DNA from: Stereum hirsutum FP-91666 SS1
Lineage: Eukaryota; Basidiomycota; Agaricomycetes; Russulales; Stereaceae
Assembly (NCBI RefSeq): GCF_000264905.1
Contig: NW_006763137.1
Location: 1,825,812-1,889,811 of the forward strand
Direction of reading: 5' to 3'
Length of the DNA stretch: 64,000 nucleotides
How positions within the stretch are numbered: the stretch's first letter is position 1; every line of letters starts with the position of its first letter. The notes under the pieces were generated by a model. It searched no databases, was not told the origin of the DNA, and worked only from the letters and a program-made list of their open reading frames with translations. The position numbers and the translations under genes are program-made. Positions 10,520 to 24,200 of this stretch are shown here, one piece after another.

Positions 10520-13500
10520 AGTCCCTATTGAAGCAGCATGTACATGAGCTATTCTTGCGTTCATATAGATACTGCACGATATCCCCCACGAGTTACGAAG
10601 AGTCGCCATGCCCGACAAAGATGTGCGTACCACGTTTACTCCTCGAGCTAGTAGGTGGCCCATGTGGACGATCCAAAGCTGTTCGTTGTGCACGAGTAGT
10701 GCTTCTAAGGCTGTGTGAGGACATCGCCCGCAAGACGTGACTCGATATAGAGATAGTTTCCCGGGCAAAAGGTCAGAATGCGCGACACGCAGGCCTTGTG
10801 TCGTGTCGAGTGTGGTGGAAACAAGCCCGGAAAGGCAGGCCATTGTTCCTTTACGTGATCCGGATCTAATCTACAAATTAGCGTGGATACCACGCGAACT
10901 ATTGATTCCGCTCCGAGACTGGACTTCTTTCCGCTATCTTCCGCTTTCATCTTTCATTTCGTCGCCGACACTCCCGTCCCTCGAGCGTCGATATCTGATA
11001 ATACCTCTTTCGCTTTGCCTCATCAGATGACCATATAATCATACGTGGACACCAGTGTTTGCGGTTTGCGGTCTCCTTTCGAACGACGTCGAAATGCCAT
11101 CTTTGTTGCTGTCACTATCCAGACCACAACACGAGGCTCTCGCACGTCGTGTCTAATTTCTACGGGAGGTCATCTATTTTCTGGGCCGGTGATAGAACCA
11201 ATACGCCTACCAAGTTGAAACCCCCGGCCCACTACCTTGATATCTGCTCTTCTTCGCTTCCTCATCTGCTTCTGTCGAACTCTCTCGGGACACTTACACT
11301 TCGCTTCCTTTCGCTTCCAGACTCCCGGCCTCGTCAATGTTGGATCATTGGGCTGCCAGCACTCTCATGAGTCTCATGGGCATCGATCTTCATCCGTGCG
11401 GGGTTTCTCTCCTCTATATCATCTTCTCGCACCCTGTTTCCTCTCTGGTTCACGCAATTAGGGTCAGGATTAAATATTGCAGGTGCACCAGCCTGGGGCC
11501 TCTTGATCTTTGCGCCTTTTAATTACGGTTAATCGCCAAATGGGTGTCGTTACGCGGTTATCTTTATCCAAGGTGTCTTCTCGGGCTTCCTCGATTGCAA
11601 GCGCCTGACCACCTTAATTTCGCATCCACTCGCTCTCGATGTCCATAGCAACAGCAACAGCAGACCCCATACTTCCTATCTAGTCATAGAGCTCGCGTGA
11701 ACTTCCTTGAGACTGCACCCACATATCTGCCTTTGGATCAGGTGGATTTCATCACGTCAATATTATTTAGGTGAGTGTCGAAAACCTGACCGTTGACATC
11801 CGATTTGATTCGCCCTCTATTCCTACATGCAGGTATATACTTGCTTGGGGGTAAATATGACATGCGACGCGCGAAATTGAAGAGCATGCTCGGTAGTGTA
11901 GTACATACTACTCCTTTATGTAGACTGATCCCCCGTCGGAAACGGGTGAGTGTCTTTACCTTGCGGTCGCTTGGGTGTTTGCTGACCAGTAGATCTTCCT
12001 TGCTTAGCTGTTCACCATATCTGGATACATGAAGGCACGTATCCTCCCCTATCCTCACCTGTCTCTGTCTTCCACAATCACAACCAAGCGCATTTTACGT
12101 TCGAAAAGATATTGCTCTTTGAATATGGTCTTGGGCTTCAGTTATTAGCCTCTTCCTCTTCAGCCGGGCGGGCGACACACTAGTCTCCCCATCCGCCCAT
12201 TTGTCACGGTAGTTGCGTCATAGCGAGTCTGTCTCCTGTGCGCCGTCTTGTTGCCCTCTTGAGTGCCTGGTTTATGTTAGGCCTACTGACTTCTGATTTC
12301 GAGGCCCGTACTCCAACACGAGCGAACGCTCTATCTGGGTTTTCCTCATCGCACGCCCTGTCAGTGTGATGATTCGTCCCATTTGACGGGTACTTATCCA
12401 CTATGAAAAGCACAGGAGCAACACGATGCTTGATAGTGGTCAGCCGCCACGCGACGGCGGAAGAAAACCACAGACAGCGAGGACCAATGACGAATGGCCA
12501 TGAATCTGAGCGGAGAAAGTTCCACCAGATGACCTCCTCATTGACAGTGCCTATACTAAGCCTGCGTACGCGTTTCGCTGCCTCTGAGTCTGCATGGTCT
12601 CCACTCTGACGGCCGGGTCTCGATTCAGGGTTTTTATGGCACCTTCAGCTCGATTGCCGCAATGCTCCTGAGGATAAGGTATGAACAGATGGTCTGAGAT
12701 TAGATCTATTCAGTGCCTCCATACTTTCAAGCCGCCCCCTGCTTTTTTGTGTCAGACGTCCACTTCAGCTGACATTGCAGAGTCACAAACAGCCGCAAAA
12801 CGTCTCGCAGTCTCCACCCGTCTTCCGATCATCGTACGAATCCCGAGCTACATTCATCACTCGTCTCCCGTAAGCTATATTCGGCCGTACTGGATCAACC
12901 GTCCAGAACCCAGCCCTTTCACATCGTTGGCAAGTATCTCACTTGGCTGTCCAGATTTCCACAGCTTGGCGCTGCGTGACTAGCATTATTTCACTATCAT
13001 AGGGCGTTTTTCAAGACGTGTGTATCAGACAGGTTTGCGCAAGGCGTCCGACTCGGTACGCTCTCCACATAACAATAGACCCATCGGGTAGGTGAATTTA
13101 CTCCTGACCGTCTAAGATAGACGTACACACTCCCGTCAGGTCAACGACAAACATAGGTGGTAGCAACGTTTCTCAATCAATATCGCTTGCAATGTTGTTC
13201 ATCCCTCCTTCCTATCTCTCTCCATCGATAATCGCCATCGAACTCGCACGGAACACTCGGCCCTTTGTACCTGAGCGCCGTTCGTGTGCGTCGCCCATGT
13301 CCGTGTCCAGATTCAGAAGTTGAGAGGCAAACCTGAGAAGAAAGGATCCGCATTCGAGATCCTCATTGGGAGGCGCGCATGGGCAGCTTCGGAAGTCGAA
13401 GTCGTGGGCCACTGACAGGACAGGTTTATCTTGTAGAGCCTCGCCGCTTCGTCATTGGTGACCGCCTTTCCCAGAACTGTGGTGAAAGAGGCCGACTCTC

Positions 13501-16500
13501 CTCCACGTTTATATCGTTTTCTCTCACATGAACGGCTGACTTCGAATTCGCAGCAGCCGCGTTGCGAACCGTGTATTCCAAGCACATAAAGATCGGCCTG
13601 CCTGCAGCAGTGATGCTTCATTGGAACGTACGTCAGTAAAATGTGACTTGCTTGTTTGTTGAAGGTACTATATATGGATCATAGCTCGTTGTGTTCCACC
13701 GTTTCGCACCCCCGGGTTCGTGTTCGAATTCATCTAGATATTTCCACTGCACCAATCCCCTCAAACTCTCTTCCTCGCCTCTCTGGGTCACCAGAACAAT
13801 TGTACGTCGATCTGGTTCCCACAACTGCAGCCTCTGCGAACAGCCATGTCCTCGTGCCAGCGACAGGAGCAAGATAACGGAAGGAGCCAGCGACAGTAGA
13901 CTTTGAGGCTCGAATGTCTACAGCTGTCTACCTCACACAGAGAAGGTTGATGGTTCTGACAATATTGGACATGTATGGCTAGCTCGAATGTCAATCAGTA
14001 TTGTGTAGATCACGACCTCCTACTCGCTCAACGGAGACAATCATCTGCTGTCAGGCTTCTATCTGCATAAGTAACGTGAGACAGGTCACGGTGAGAAAGG
14101 ACTTCGAGAAGAGGGATTGGCTAAAGTTAGGGAGACGGTGAGAACTTCCGCAAGGAAGAATCACTACCGTGCGCTCAGTGGCACCGTTCGAAGCAAGTCT
14201 AAAGTGAGACGGAAAGCCAAAGGATGAGTCGACTTTGCGCAGTTGCAGGCTTCATGCATGATGCCCAGGGAATTTTCGGAAGGTGTATGTACAGCACTTG
14301 GAGCGCAGTGTCAGAACCCATGGTGAGAAGACGCCTGTCCGAAAAAGAAACCTCCGGGAGAGCTGAGAGAAGGTTTCAGAGTGACTCCAGGAAGTGTAGC
14401 ACAACAGCGTAAAAAACAAGTAAAACGTCGAGAACAGTACCTGCCGCGTTCGGCAGTATTGTGCAAAGGAAGGCGTGGTGTTCTATGCATTCCGGCAGCT
14501 GGATCGAGGCGCTTCAGAGTCCATCAACTTCGAGCTCCGAAGCTTTGATAAAATCGGGCTGCTGACCTCGGCCGCCGTAAAAAATGTGAAGCGAAGGAGT
14601 AAAACGCAGACGTTGACGGCACGAATGGGCGTCAAAGAATGGAAAACCGCCGTCAAGAGAGGTCAAGAGCCGTGCCCTGTGGCAGCAAGAGCCTGAGACC
14701 TGTGCCCACCGATTCGAGCGTGAACATGACCGCAAGGAGCGGGAGAAGACGCGAGCTTCGCTCCCATTTGTGGCTTCCCACTTCGGGAAACTCTGTCCAG
14801 GGAAGATTTATGGAAGCAAAAAGCGAATGGATCTGTCCCCTGCGTGGCAGCAGCATATCGGATACGTATACATTTGAATTTGCGCTCCGAAGCAGAGAAG
14901 AGAATGCATGACAAGGATTTCGAACGAGCACGCCCATGCAGGGTCGTCGTGATAGATGCATGATGGATCTTCAACCTTCTTCACGACGTCTTCTGACCGA
15001 ATTTTCCCCACACCTGAGCTCGAGGGCCACGATCCTGGATGGCTTGTGCTGTATGGACTTAACTGTGAGCGCGTCCGCCTTCGCACGACGTCGACATTCG
15101 ACCGCGTCACCGATCACAGAGAAGCTTTGAGGTCCGCCGACTTCATGATCATGAACGTAAGAAACGATGTGGTGCCATATCGCTATCACGAGGCATGAAA
15201 TGACCCTTGGGATCCATCCTGGGTCCAGCCTGTGTGGAGCAGCAGAGATCATTTTGCAGCAATGTTACGCTGGCAAGAACAAGACCAGGCTGGCCGACTG
15301 TCGCCACTCAAGCCACAGATCGAACCTTCTTGTGCCACATCGGAGGTGGTTTGCCACAGATTGCCACAACTCATCTCACTTGGCGCTTTGAAACTCGTTT
15401 GAAGCAACCGGAGAATAGTTTCAAGACCGTTCATAAAGCTGTCTTCGGCCTCCTGTGCATACCATATGGATATATGCGATCAGAGAAATAACTATCCACA
15501 GCCAGTGAAAGCGCGAGCTCGCTGCCACCGTCGTAGCCATAACATTAAGCTTCTGCCAGCCAGAGAAAATGACCATTTGGGTCATTTGTGGGTGAGAATG
15601 CCGATGACGACGTAGAGACCGAGTTCACAGGCGACTGAATACTGCCGGCTCAGGCTTGCGAAGCGAGCGCAATCCCATGGCGTCGGCCATATCGCGAAGA
15701 AAGTACCCTGTGATGCAGGCATGATACATGCAGTTGAAAATATTGGTCCACAAGAGAGCAAAAGAAACATATGGACGCGATGACGGGTCATGCGTGGGGA
15801 GAACAAGAAGAACAAGAGAACGGAGTCGCAGATTCCGCAATAAGCATATCAGGAGGAGCTTCAGCGAGTCACAGCCAGCTGTTGGAGCACGTAAGAACGC
15901 TCGTCGTCCTCGACCTCCTCCCCGTCGCAATGGAGATGAAGAGTTCTGGTGGGTGGAGAGGGCGCGGCAGGGCGCGGGAACCGGAGGCGAGCAAGAGCAA
16001 GAGTCGACCGGCGAAGAAGGTGCGGAACACTCAATAGCGAGTTCCGTTCCACTCCCCCGACCATCCCCCATCCGATCGTTCCGTCTCGCCCGAGTCCGAG
16101 CGAACGAACCCTCCTTCCCACCCTTGAACATTTGACAGGACTGCCACAGCATGCACCCCAGCCCATCCAGATCCCATGGCCATCCATCAACTGCCATCAT
16201 CCAATGACCAGTCGATTTGCAAAAACTGAATCAGATCCCGAGATCTCCACTCCCCCCATTCCCCTCGCAAATTCGCAATTCGTCGGTGGCAGGTACAATT
16301 ACACGGTTTTTGCAAATTCCATCCATATTATCGTGCGGCATGTATTACAGAAGAATTCCCACGAATTAAAGAGATAAACTCCATAATCCAAACGAAAGCG
16401 TACTTCCTGTAACGAGAGGATGGCTCAGCGCTCGGATTGGCCAGCTCATAACTAATACTCCATACTCTCGGAAGAAAAAAATTCATCGAAACTGGCATTT

Positions 16501-19063
16501 TGTTTCGAGTGTTGACAAGTCCGGAAAGAACGGACATAATATTGCGTGATGGCATTGATGACGCGCGTCGGACCGTGCCCATGGTCCTGCTCGCACCCAC
16601 AATTTCGAAGATCTGGTGCACTGCAGGACCGCAATTTCAAATCCTGGGCACTGGAAAGGAAGCAGGAGGACGAGCGAGCCGACCGACGTGACGCGACGCG
16701 ACGTCGTTCCATGCATGATGGGTGTGTGCTGTATGTATAGGAGGTAGATACAGTACATACAACGTCCTGGGAAAAAGTCTTTGTAAGGTCAAGAGCTTCG
16801 CATTGAAACAATAATGGTAAAACGCGTGCAAGCGACATATGTACGCGAAGTCGAGCAATGCGTAGAGATCTCGTCAGCGGTCCGAATTTTCGGCTTTGCT
16901 GTGCGTTATCATCCTCACTGGTCGGTCAGTGCAAAGACGACTCTAAACCTCCGGCGGCGGAAGTCAAACGGAAGGAAGGATGGGGAAACAGGAGTGCTGC
17001 GGCCTCAGGCCTCAGGAGAGGGGCAAGATCGATACGTGGGCCCCATCACCATGGCATGGCACGTTAATTATCGCTCGCTGCAATGTCCGAGCCTAACAAA
17101 CCAATATGATGGCATGAGATCCGCGTACGAGTCAGCGCGAGGAGAGGAGATGCAATGGAATCTTGAAGCTTGGCTGCTGTGAAATGAGTTGCAGATGGTA
17201 GATCCAGCGTCGTTCGTAACCCTATGGTAATGGACCGTGACATGACATGACAAACGGCGATCACTCAATATCAATCGTAGGATGCGTACCCTCGCAGTAC
17301 TACGCACTTCCCTCGTGTTGTGCGGCTCACTTTACCATCGATTATTATTTTTGCGCATCCTCCTCCTGAGTCCTTTCCACCGTGGCAGCCACGATACACG
17401 ACACACGAGAAGTTTTTAATTCCGAGAACGAGCGGCGAGCAACGAGCAAGTCACGAGTATGCGCCCAGTGTCCACGAGGGGCTCAAGATATTCCAATCCG
17501 GCGTACGCGAAAGGAGGTCGGAGGCCACACACGAATTCGAAACGAGCAAAAAAACAATTCGGAATTCGGAATTCGAGTATCGAGTATCGAGTAAACCAAA
17601 TCCGTTGCATATGCACCTGTCGCCCCACCAGTGACCACAGCAGACGCACGCGCTCGAGGGTCCGCCACTGGGCAGTAGTGAACACGAAACGTGTATGAAG
17701 AATGCGCCGTGCGGAGAAGCCAAGCGCACGCAGAAACGAAGAAGAACCTCTCCTCTGACACTTGGAGACCCGAACACGTCGTCGACTATAGCTAATTGCA
17801 ACCCGAGACGTTCAATATCAATTGGAAAGCCCCGACCCGAGATGTCCCAGAAGTAGAAACACTAGTACTAGAACCCAGCCCGGAACCAGAATCAAAGAAC
17901 CAAGAACCAGCCTCACAATTAAAAACCCGCATCCGAATCCGCAAATCGAAGCAACAAGCGCGAGCACGACACGAGGGCGAGGAGTGCGCGAAACACGAGC
18001 TCGAGCGTCGGCGGGGCCAAGGTCCAAAGAAGAGTCACAGAGAATCGAGAGCATGAGGCCTGAGGAGAGATAAACACGAGCACGACGGGTGGGTTTCGAG
18101 CGAGCAGCTGCCTGCCTTGAAGACTGAATGATATGTGCGTATGTACTATGTACTATGTACTGTACCTAAAGGTTGTCGTGTACAAAAGACAAAAAACAAA
18201 ACGAAAAAAGTGGGAAAGCCGGAACCAGGATCAGGATGGATTTCGAAGCCCAGAATGTACAAAAATGTGCATGGCCTGGTGTAGGGTAGGCGGGCCAGTG
18301 GATGGCATGGTGATAGAATGCGTTGCACATGCGCGAGGGAGGACGGAGATTGAGTTGAGAACCGAGATAAAGCAGGAGCAGGACGGAAAGGAATAGAAGG
18401 GCAAGAGCGATGGTATTGTAGAAGAATTCGCACGGCAAAATAGATATAAAACGAGGCGGCGCGCGTATGAGATCAAGCCCGGGAAGAGAGTGAGAGTGAG
18501 AGATGAAACAGGTGTCAGGCAGAAAAGATTATTCACAAAGGGTTGGAGCCGTAGGCGTATATAGGTGAGTATGATGATATGTAAAGAGGTATGATAAGAG
18601 CCAGAGCCAGAACCGGAGCTCGCGTAGGGGCGGAGGGAATAGGTGGGTCACAACAACAGAACAACAACACGAGCGAGCGAAGAAGCAGATACGGAATTCA
18701 TAGGAAAATATGAAAAGGAGAGAGAAGGAGATGAGGATACCGCCGCGGATTCCGAAGCGAAACGAAATGCGAGCAAAAAGGATGATATACAGTGCAGGGG
18801 AGAGTCGAGTTGAGCAAGCAATAGCATACGATGTGTGAGACTTGAAGTTGCGCCGGAAAGAGCAGGGGAAAAATGAAGATAGTGTGGAATGCTGGTCAGG
18901 AAGCCAAAACCATGCGAGAAACGTGGAAGACGACATGGGCTAGAAAAGAGAATGGGGTCCATCACCCGAGAAGAAAATCAAGAAGAATGAAAGCATGGAG
19001 GGCCTGTGAGCGAACCAAGATGCGAAACCCCTTGACCGTTGCGGCCAAACGCCGCTAGCCCAA
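10520..19063. other. 8.5-kb gene-poor region
   Basis: No family-recognisable protein was found on either strand. Open frames reach about 190 codons (for example 15625-16200, -), but they overlap other frames on both strands and show no motif or plausible splice partners. 17560-17600 holds short direct repeats (GGAATTC, GAGTATC units). From about 18180 to 19060 the plus strand is strongly purine-rich. This part directly follows the stop codon of the Con7-like gene, so its 3' UTR or flank is pyrimidine-rich in the sense direction. Non-coding RNA, regulatory DNA or small unannotated genes cannot be excluded. Confidence 0.5.
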
Positions 19064-21225
19064 TCACCAATATCTCGCTCCACTTTCCTCCGTCTCGTCT
19101 TCTTCGTACTCTGGAGGTGGCTCATACCCTGGCAGAGGCGTAAGCAGCGTGCTGTCAGCCGGCAGAGTATTCCTCCGTTGCTGCTGAACCGAAAGATGCG
19201 CCTCAGCCGGAGAACGAAGAGGATAAGGCTGCGTGGAGCGAGTCGGAAGGCTATTCCTACGGGCGAAATCTCCTACCGCCTGAGCAGACGAAGCAGAAGA
19301 CCAATTCTCCGTCTGTGGCATCGAGACGTGAGGATCCTGACGGGACGCAGACGCGTAGCCAGTCTCCTCCAGAGGTACATTCCAACCCATATTCATCGAC
19401 GAGACCGAGCCCGGGACGTCCTGCCCGACGTCTCCTTGGGTCTGCGGAGGAAGAGGGGAAGGATACATAAGCTGGGGCTGCGAGCCGTACCGCATCCCCA
19501 TCTGCGGACTCGAAGACGCGGGGAGGTCGGTTAGATTGAGATAGCGGTCGTTGATTCCGGGTCCGGAAAGCTGGTGCATGGGAACACCCATTCCTAGAGA
19601 CTGCTGGTCGTAATGAGAGACGTGCTGACGCATCATCGAAGGACTCGAGCGAGTGTCGGGATGAGGGAGATGGTGCTGGTGCTGGAGATGGTGAGGGATC
19701 CCGAATTGCGGGTGGTGTCCCAGACTGCCCTCCACGGCTAGGCGAGCGTTCATGGCACGGTCCGCCTCTTCCTTCTTCGCCTTTCGCCACTGTTTTCGCA
19801 GATCCTTGAACTCTAGATGGCGCAAAGAAGCAAGGCGAAAGTCAAAGCGATATTAAATCGGATAATCAGCTGTGGACCGCAGAAAAATACGAAAAGAACG
19901 AACGAACCGGCTGGAGTGCGCTTATTGCCGTGCCGCTGCATGACGATGTGCGCGTTGAGATGGTTCAGCGTCCCATAACTCTTTGTGCAATTCGGCCAAG
20001 AGCAATGGTAAAGGCGCTCGATCTCGTCGTACCGCCTCCGGGGACGCTTTTTCACCGCGTTTCCGGGCAAAGAGACAAAAGAGTATGTCTTGGAGGAGGC
20101 AGAGCCCGGATCGGACGGGCCCCCTATGAGTGCCTCAGTCCTTTCCGGCGACTCCTGGTCTGACAGGCCAGCCGCGGGTGGTGCCTGAGATCCGGCGAGA
20201 GCGCCAGAGGAGGACGACGGCCTGGAGGACGCGGCGTGCGGGTGGAGGTGCCTGGCATAGACATCCGGGTCCCCGCTGAGATATCCGGAGGAATCGGGAC
20301 GGGGGTCGGACGCGGAGTCCTCCTCGAGCGAGTGGGGAGCAGGAGGAGCGGCCTGGTAGTGGAACTGTGGCGGAGAGGGGTGGACGATAGTGGCGGTGGC
20401 GGCTGGCTGGGCAGATGTTGAGGAAGTGGAAGTGGCGGAGCCGGAAAAGTTGGAATGGAGGGGGGAGATAGGATCTTCTGCGGCGGGAGAAGAAGAAGGG
20501 ACTGTGGCGTACGACGAGGATTGAAGAGGAACGTTCATTTCCTGCTGGTCCCAGCCGGAACTAGCGGTCGAGCCAGCCGTTCCGGGTCTCTGATCTGCCA
20601 TAGAACCGAAGTTGAGGGATCTCGGAGAGGGAAGGACGGAGGGACGGTGCGAGTAGGGTGTGTAGGACGGCTGCTGGGAGTACTGAAAGCGGGAGTCGAC
20701 TGGACTGGGGAGAGAGTAAGACGGGGGGAACTGGTTGTGCATGTTCGGTTCCGATAAGTGGCGGGCGGGGGATAGGGGGACAGGGGGCGGATACGAGTAT
20801 CTTTGAGCGGCGAGGTTGCGGGACGGGACGTGTGGCGCAGACTGCTCGTAGGGAGAGCCTGCGAGCTGGGAGAAGGACGACTGGCCGTGGAGAGAGGATT
20901 GCGGGTGTCGGAAGGAGGGAGGGATGTCGTGGCGGGAGGGGGAGGGATATTCGTCCCGCTTTGGATAAAGGGAGTGGTTTGGGAGGTAGTGGTCGGTCAG
21001 GAGGGGCGTATTGTGGGCTGAATCGGAGGCATCCTGATTTGGGGGGTTATTTTGAGCAGGATGGACATAGTAATCGGCCGGATTGGACAGGACTGGGTGG
21101 GGCGGAATGGTAGGGAGATCGCGGGCGACGGCAGCCCTGGGGAGCACGGAGTCTTGGGGGTAGAGCTGGCTGGCCCGGTGGACGCTGTGGCGGTCGAAGA
21201 GGGAGTGGGGCTGGAGAGCGAGCAT
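19064..21225 (-). CDS. Con7-like C2H2 zinc-finger transcription regulator
   Basis: Two exons, 21225-19908 and 19812-19064, with a 95-nt intron give 688 aa. The first 400 residues are Ser/Pro/Gln/Tyr-rich and disordered, as in activation regions. A conserved core follows: KTYSFVSLPG, then KKRPRRRYDEIERLY, then the finger HCSWPNCTKSYGTLNHLNAH with its second histidine in MQRHG, and across the splice AEFKDLRKQWRKAKKEEA. This arrangement is what I remember from Con7, a nuclear regulator needed for infection-related morphogenesis and wall gene expression in Magnaporthe; the basidiomycete role is unknown. The intron falls just after the finger, between KRTPA and EFKD. The C-terminal 230 residues are His/Gln/Pro-rich and end in an acidic PPPEYEEDETEES segment. 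It is the only convincing gene in an 18.8-kb interval. Confidence 0.85.
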
Positions 21226-24200
21226 AAAGAGCCAGAGGGAGGCGCGGCGAGAGAGTCGCTGGCTGATGGCGCGTTATATTACATATCTAGAGCTCTCCAC
21301 CTCCAACAAACTCTCTTCAGCACCTGATTCGATCTCAACACGATCTTGCTCCGTACACCCGCTGCCCCGGGCCTCGGCCCCGTCCCGCCTTCCAGAACTT
21401 CTCTCCAGAACCATCACCCGCGCACACGTCCCGTCGCCCGAATATTCCTCCTCAATTAATAAATCTCATCTCCCGGCCGAAGACGCTGCCCCGCACGGCC
21501 CTCGTCTCCCGCTCCCACCGCCGCCGAGTCCGTCCCCGACCCAGCTCTGAGCCCACGCAATGATGCCTCTTCCGGATCGCTTCCCCGGCGCATGACCCCT
21601 GTCCGCGCGAAGCCCCTTCACGCTCCCCGTTTCGTCCTTGATCGTGATCGCACTCAACCTCCCCTCGGCAACGCCGCCGTCTGCTCGCCATGCACACCGG
21701 CATATCAACACTATCCCCACTCGATGGCCATCATCCCGAACACAATAAACATATCTTCATGCTCTTTTGAACACCGACCCGTGCGGATACACGTTTACCA
21801 CAGATCGTCTCGGATACAGACACAGACAGCACCCCCCGAACTCCTCCGAACCCTCCCTCATTCTTATCTCGTCTCGTCCATCCTCTTCTGCTTCCTTCGT
21901 CCCCAAGTATACCCGTCTCTCGCTTGGCGCTTATTCTGCCACACCCGAGCCTCGAGCTCACCCGCCATCTTCCAAATTCCAACGGTCATTTCGACGTCCA
22001 GAGCCCAATATGATATATCATGATGCTCGGCGCATCCGACCTTCCATTTTCCAACCACCTCGCACTCGCACATCACCATCTCCTGCCTCGCCATCATCCC
22101 ATCATCCGATTGAACCGCCTCGCTATTTACCTTGCAAGGGAATCTCATCCAATGCAATTCGCACCTTTTGTTTTTCCGGTCCACCAATAGACGTCGATGA
22201 GAGAACGATAATACACCACCAACCACCACCACCCACCCGCTCATGGGCATTTATCTGACCCACAGATCCATCCAGCGATCCCATCCACCGTACGTAGCTT
22301 TATTGGCACGTTCTTTCTCCGACTCGGCCATACGGTCCGCGCACGAAAAACACGTGTTCCCGCTGCGTCTCTCCCTCCTGCCTGCCTACCCACAACTTCC
22401 TACCTCTCCTTCCTTTTCCTGTCCTTCCTGTCTTCCTTTTCCTATGCCTTTTCCTTGCCTCCTTCTCTGGTCGGCGCTCCAGCAGTTTCAAATGACCTCG
22501 CCCGAGCACGAACACACTCGGAGTTCTTTTTTTGTGGTTTGGCTATGGCCCTCTTCCGAGTTTTTGAGTTCTGAGTTCTGTGTTCCATTCAGTTCGTTCG
22601 TAAAATCGGAACACGTCTGGCCTCTGTGTCTCTAGTCTCTTTTTTGTTTTTATTTTGTGTTCTCTGAGTTTCGAGTGAAACTGCGATACGTGTCTCGTCC
22701 CGACCCGTTCCGCGTCGGTCAGGTCCCTCTGCCGATTTTGGGCTGGAGGAACGAACGAACGAACGAACGAGCCTGACCTGACCAGTCATCGTCCTCGAGT
22801 TGGAACTGGAAGGGACGCGTCCTGGTGTCCTGAGTTTTGTTCCTTATTCCGGGCTGAACGTATCCTTACGCCGCCCAAGAACGGACATTGGACGTCCAGC
22901 GAATATTAATACAGGTCGCGTTTGGACGGTGTTACTGTGTGGATTGCGGATTTTGGATTGGATTGATATCCCTGTGTGCCTTGGCCGAGCTTGCGAGCGT
23001 CGTGGAGGCGTTTGCAGTCGCACGTACTGAGTACTGATACAGTCATGTAAGCCGTTTTCGTGCAGGCACCGTCTGAGATTGGCGGTGATGCGAGGCGGAT
23101 CTGTTTTCGTATGCAGGGATTTAGGGATTCAGGGATATCGTGTTGAATTCCGATTTCGAACACCTCAGGCCTGAGTTCAAGGTCCAGACGAACAACGACG
23201 TTTTTTTGCGCTTGTTCCATGACCATGTTAGGAAGTGTGTATTCGACCGTCAAGTTATTACTTGACTCAGCCCGGAGCTCACAGACCAGAGGTGTTTTGT
23301 CTGTGTTCAAGTTATTGCAAGCTCGCGTAGTATATTGACTTCCAGAGCTCGATGGGTGTCTTTTTGCAGAGTTGCCAGAGATCATATGAACGAACTTACG
23401 GCCTGAGAGTTCAATTACCTGCATTATCCCAAATCTGTACCTTGCGTTTCGCAAGCCAGATCCTACGGGTAAATAGCTAATCTCGAGCAGACCTCCCACG
23501 AGATAGGCATTCGTTGTTGTCCTAATCTCGTTCATGGGCAGAAGAGGTCTTCGTCGGTGCCGGGGCCGTAGCTACATATTGCGCTGTAATCGAACCGCAA
23601 TCTCGTTCCTCGAGGGGCATTATAATAATGGGACGAGACCGAGAGAAAGAGAAAGAGAGAAGGGATGTGTTGTGTGTGTGCCTGGTGAATATTGAACGTG
23701 GAATATCGATATTGTTCACACATGGAGAAGTTTGCCTCGATAGGTACCCATGACATGACTTTCCGCGCACCGGGACGTCCTGACCATGACCACGATTAGT
23801 ATTAAGGCCCACTCGCAAGTGAAGTCGTCAGTAAGTATAGCTCTCGGTGCCGATAGGCAGGCCGAGTGGAACACGGACAAGTTGGAATTGTCTGGGCTCG
23901 TTCTCGTGGGGAAAGGAGACTCGAGAGAAAGGGGCTGGAGAATGAGAATAACGAGAATTTGGGTGCTGTCATTGGTTGCATGTTTTACTTTTACGTTCCT
24001 TAATGTCCCCGTTTGGGCTGTTCGTCCTTGTGTTCCGGGCGATGATGAGGATGATGATGACCATGATGATATCTCCGCTTAGCCCCTTGGCGATGTGCGA
24101 TGTGGTCCGGGGAGAATATTCGATGAATGCAAGGGATGCAGACGAGCGTCATTATTCGCACCGACGAAGACCAGGATGAAGTATACTGCAGCGACGATGC

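Noticed and set aside
15625..16200. 191-codon minus-strand frame in the gene-poor region
   Set aside because: It overlaps other open frames on both strands, has no motif and no plausible splice partners.
23976..24179. Acidic or methionine-rich short frames over a GAT repeat
   Set aside because: Explained by the trinucleotide patch; no motif or start context.
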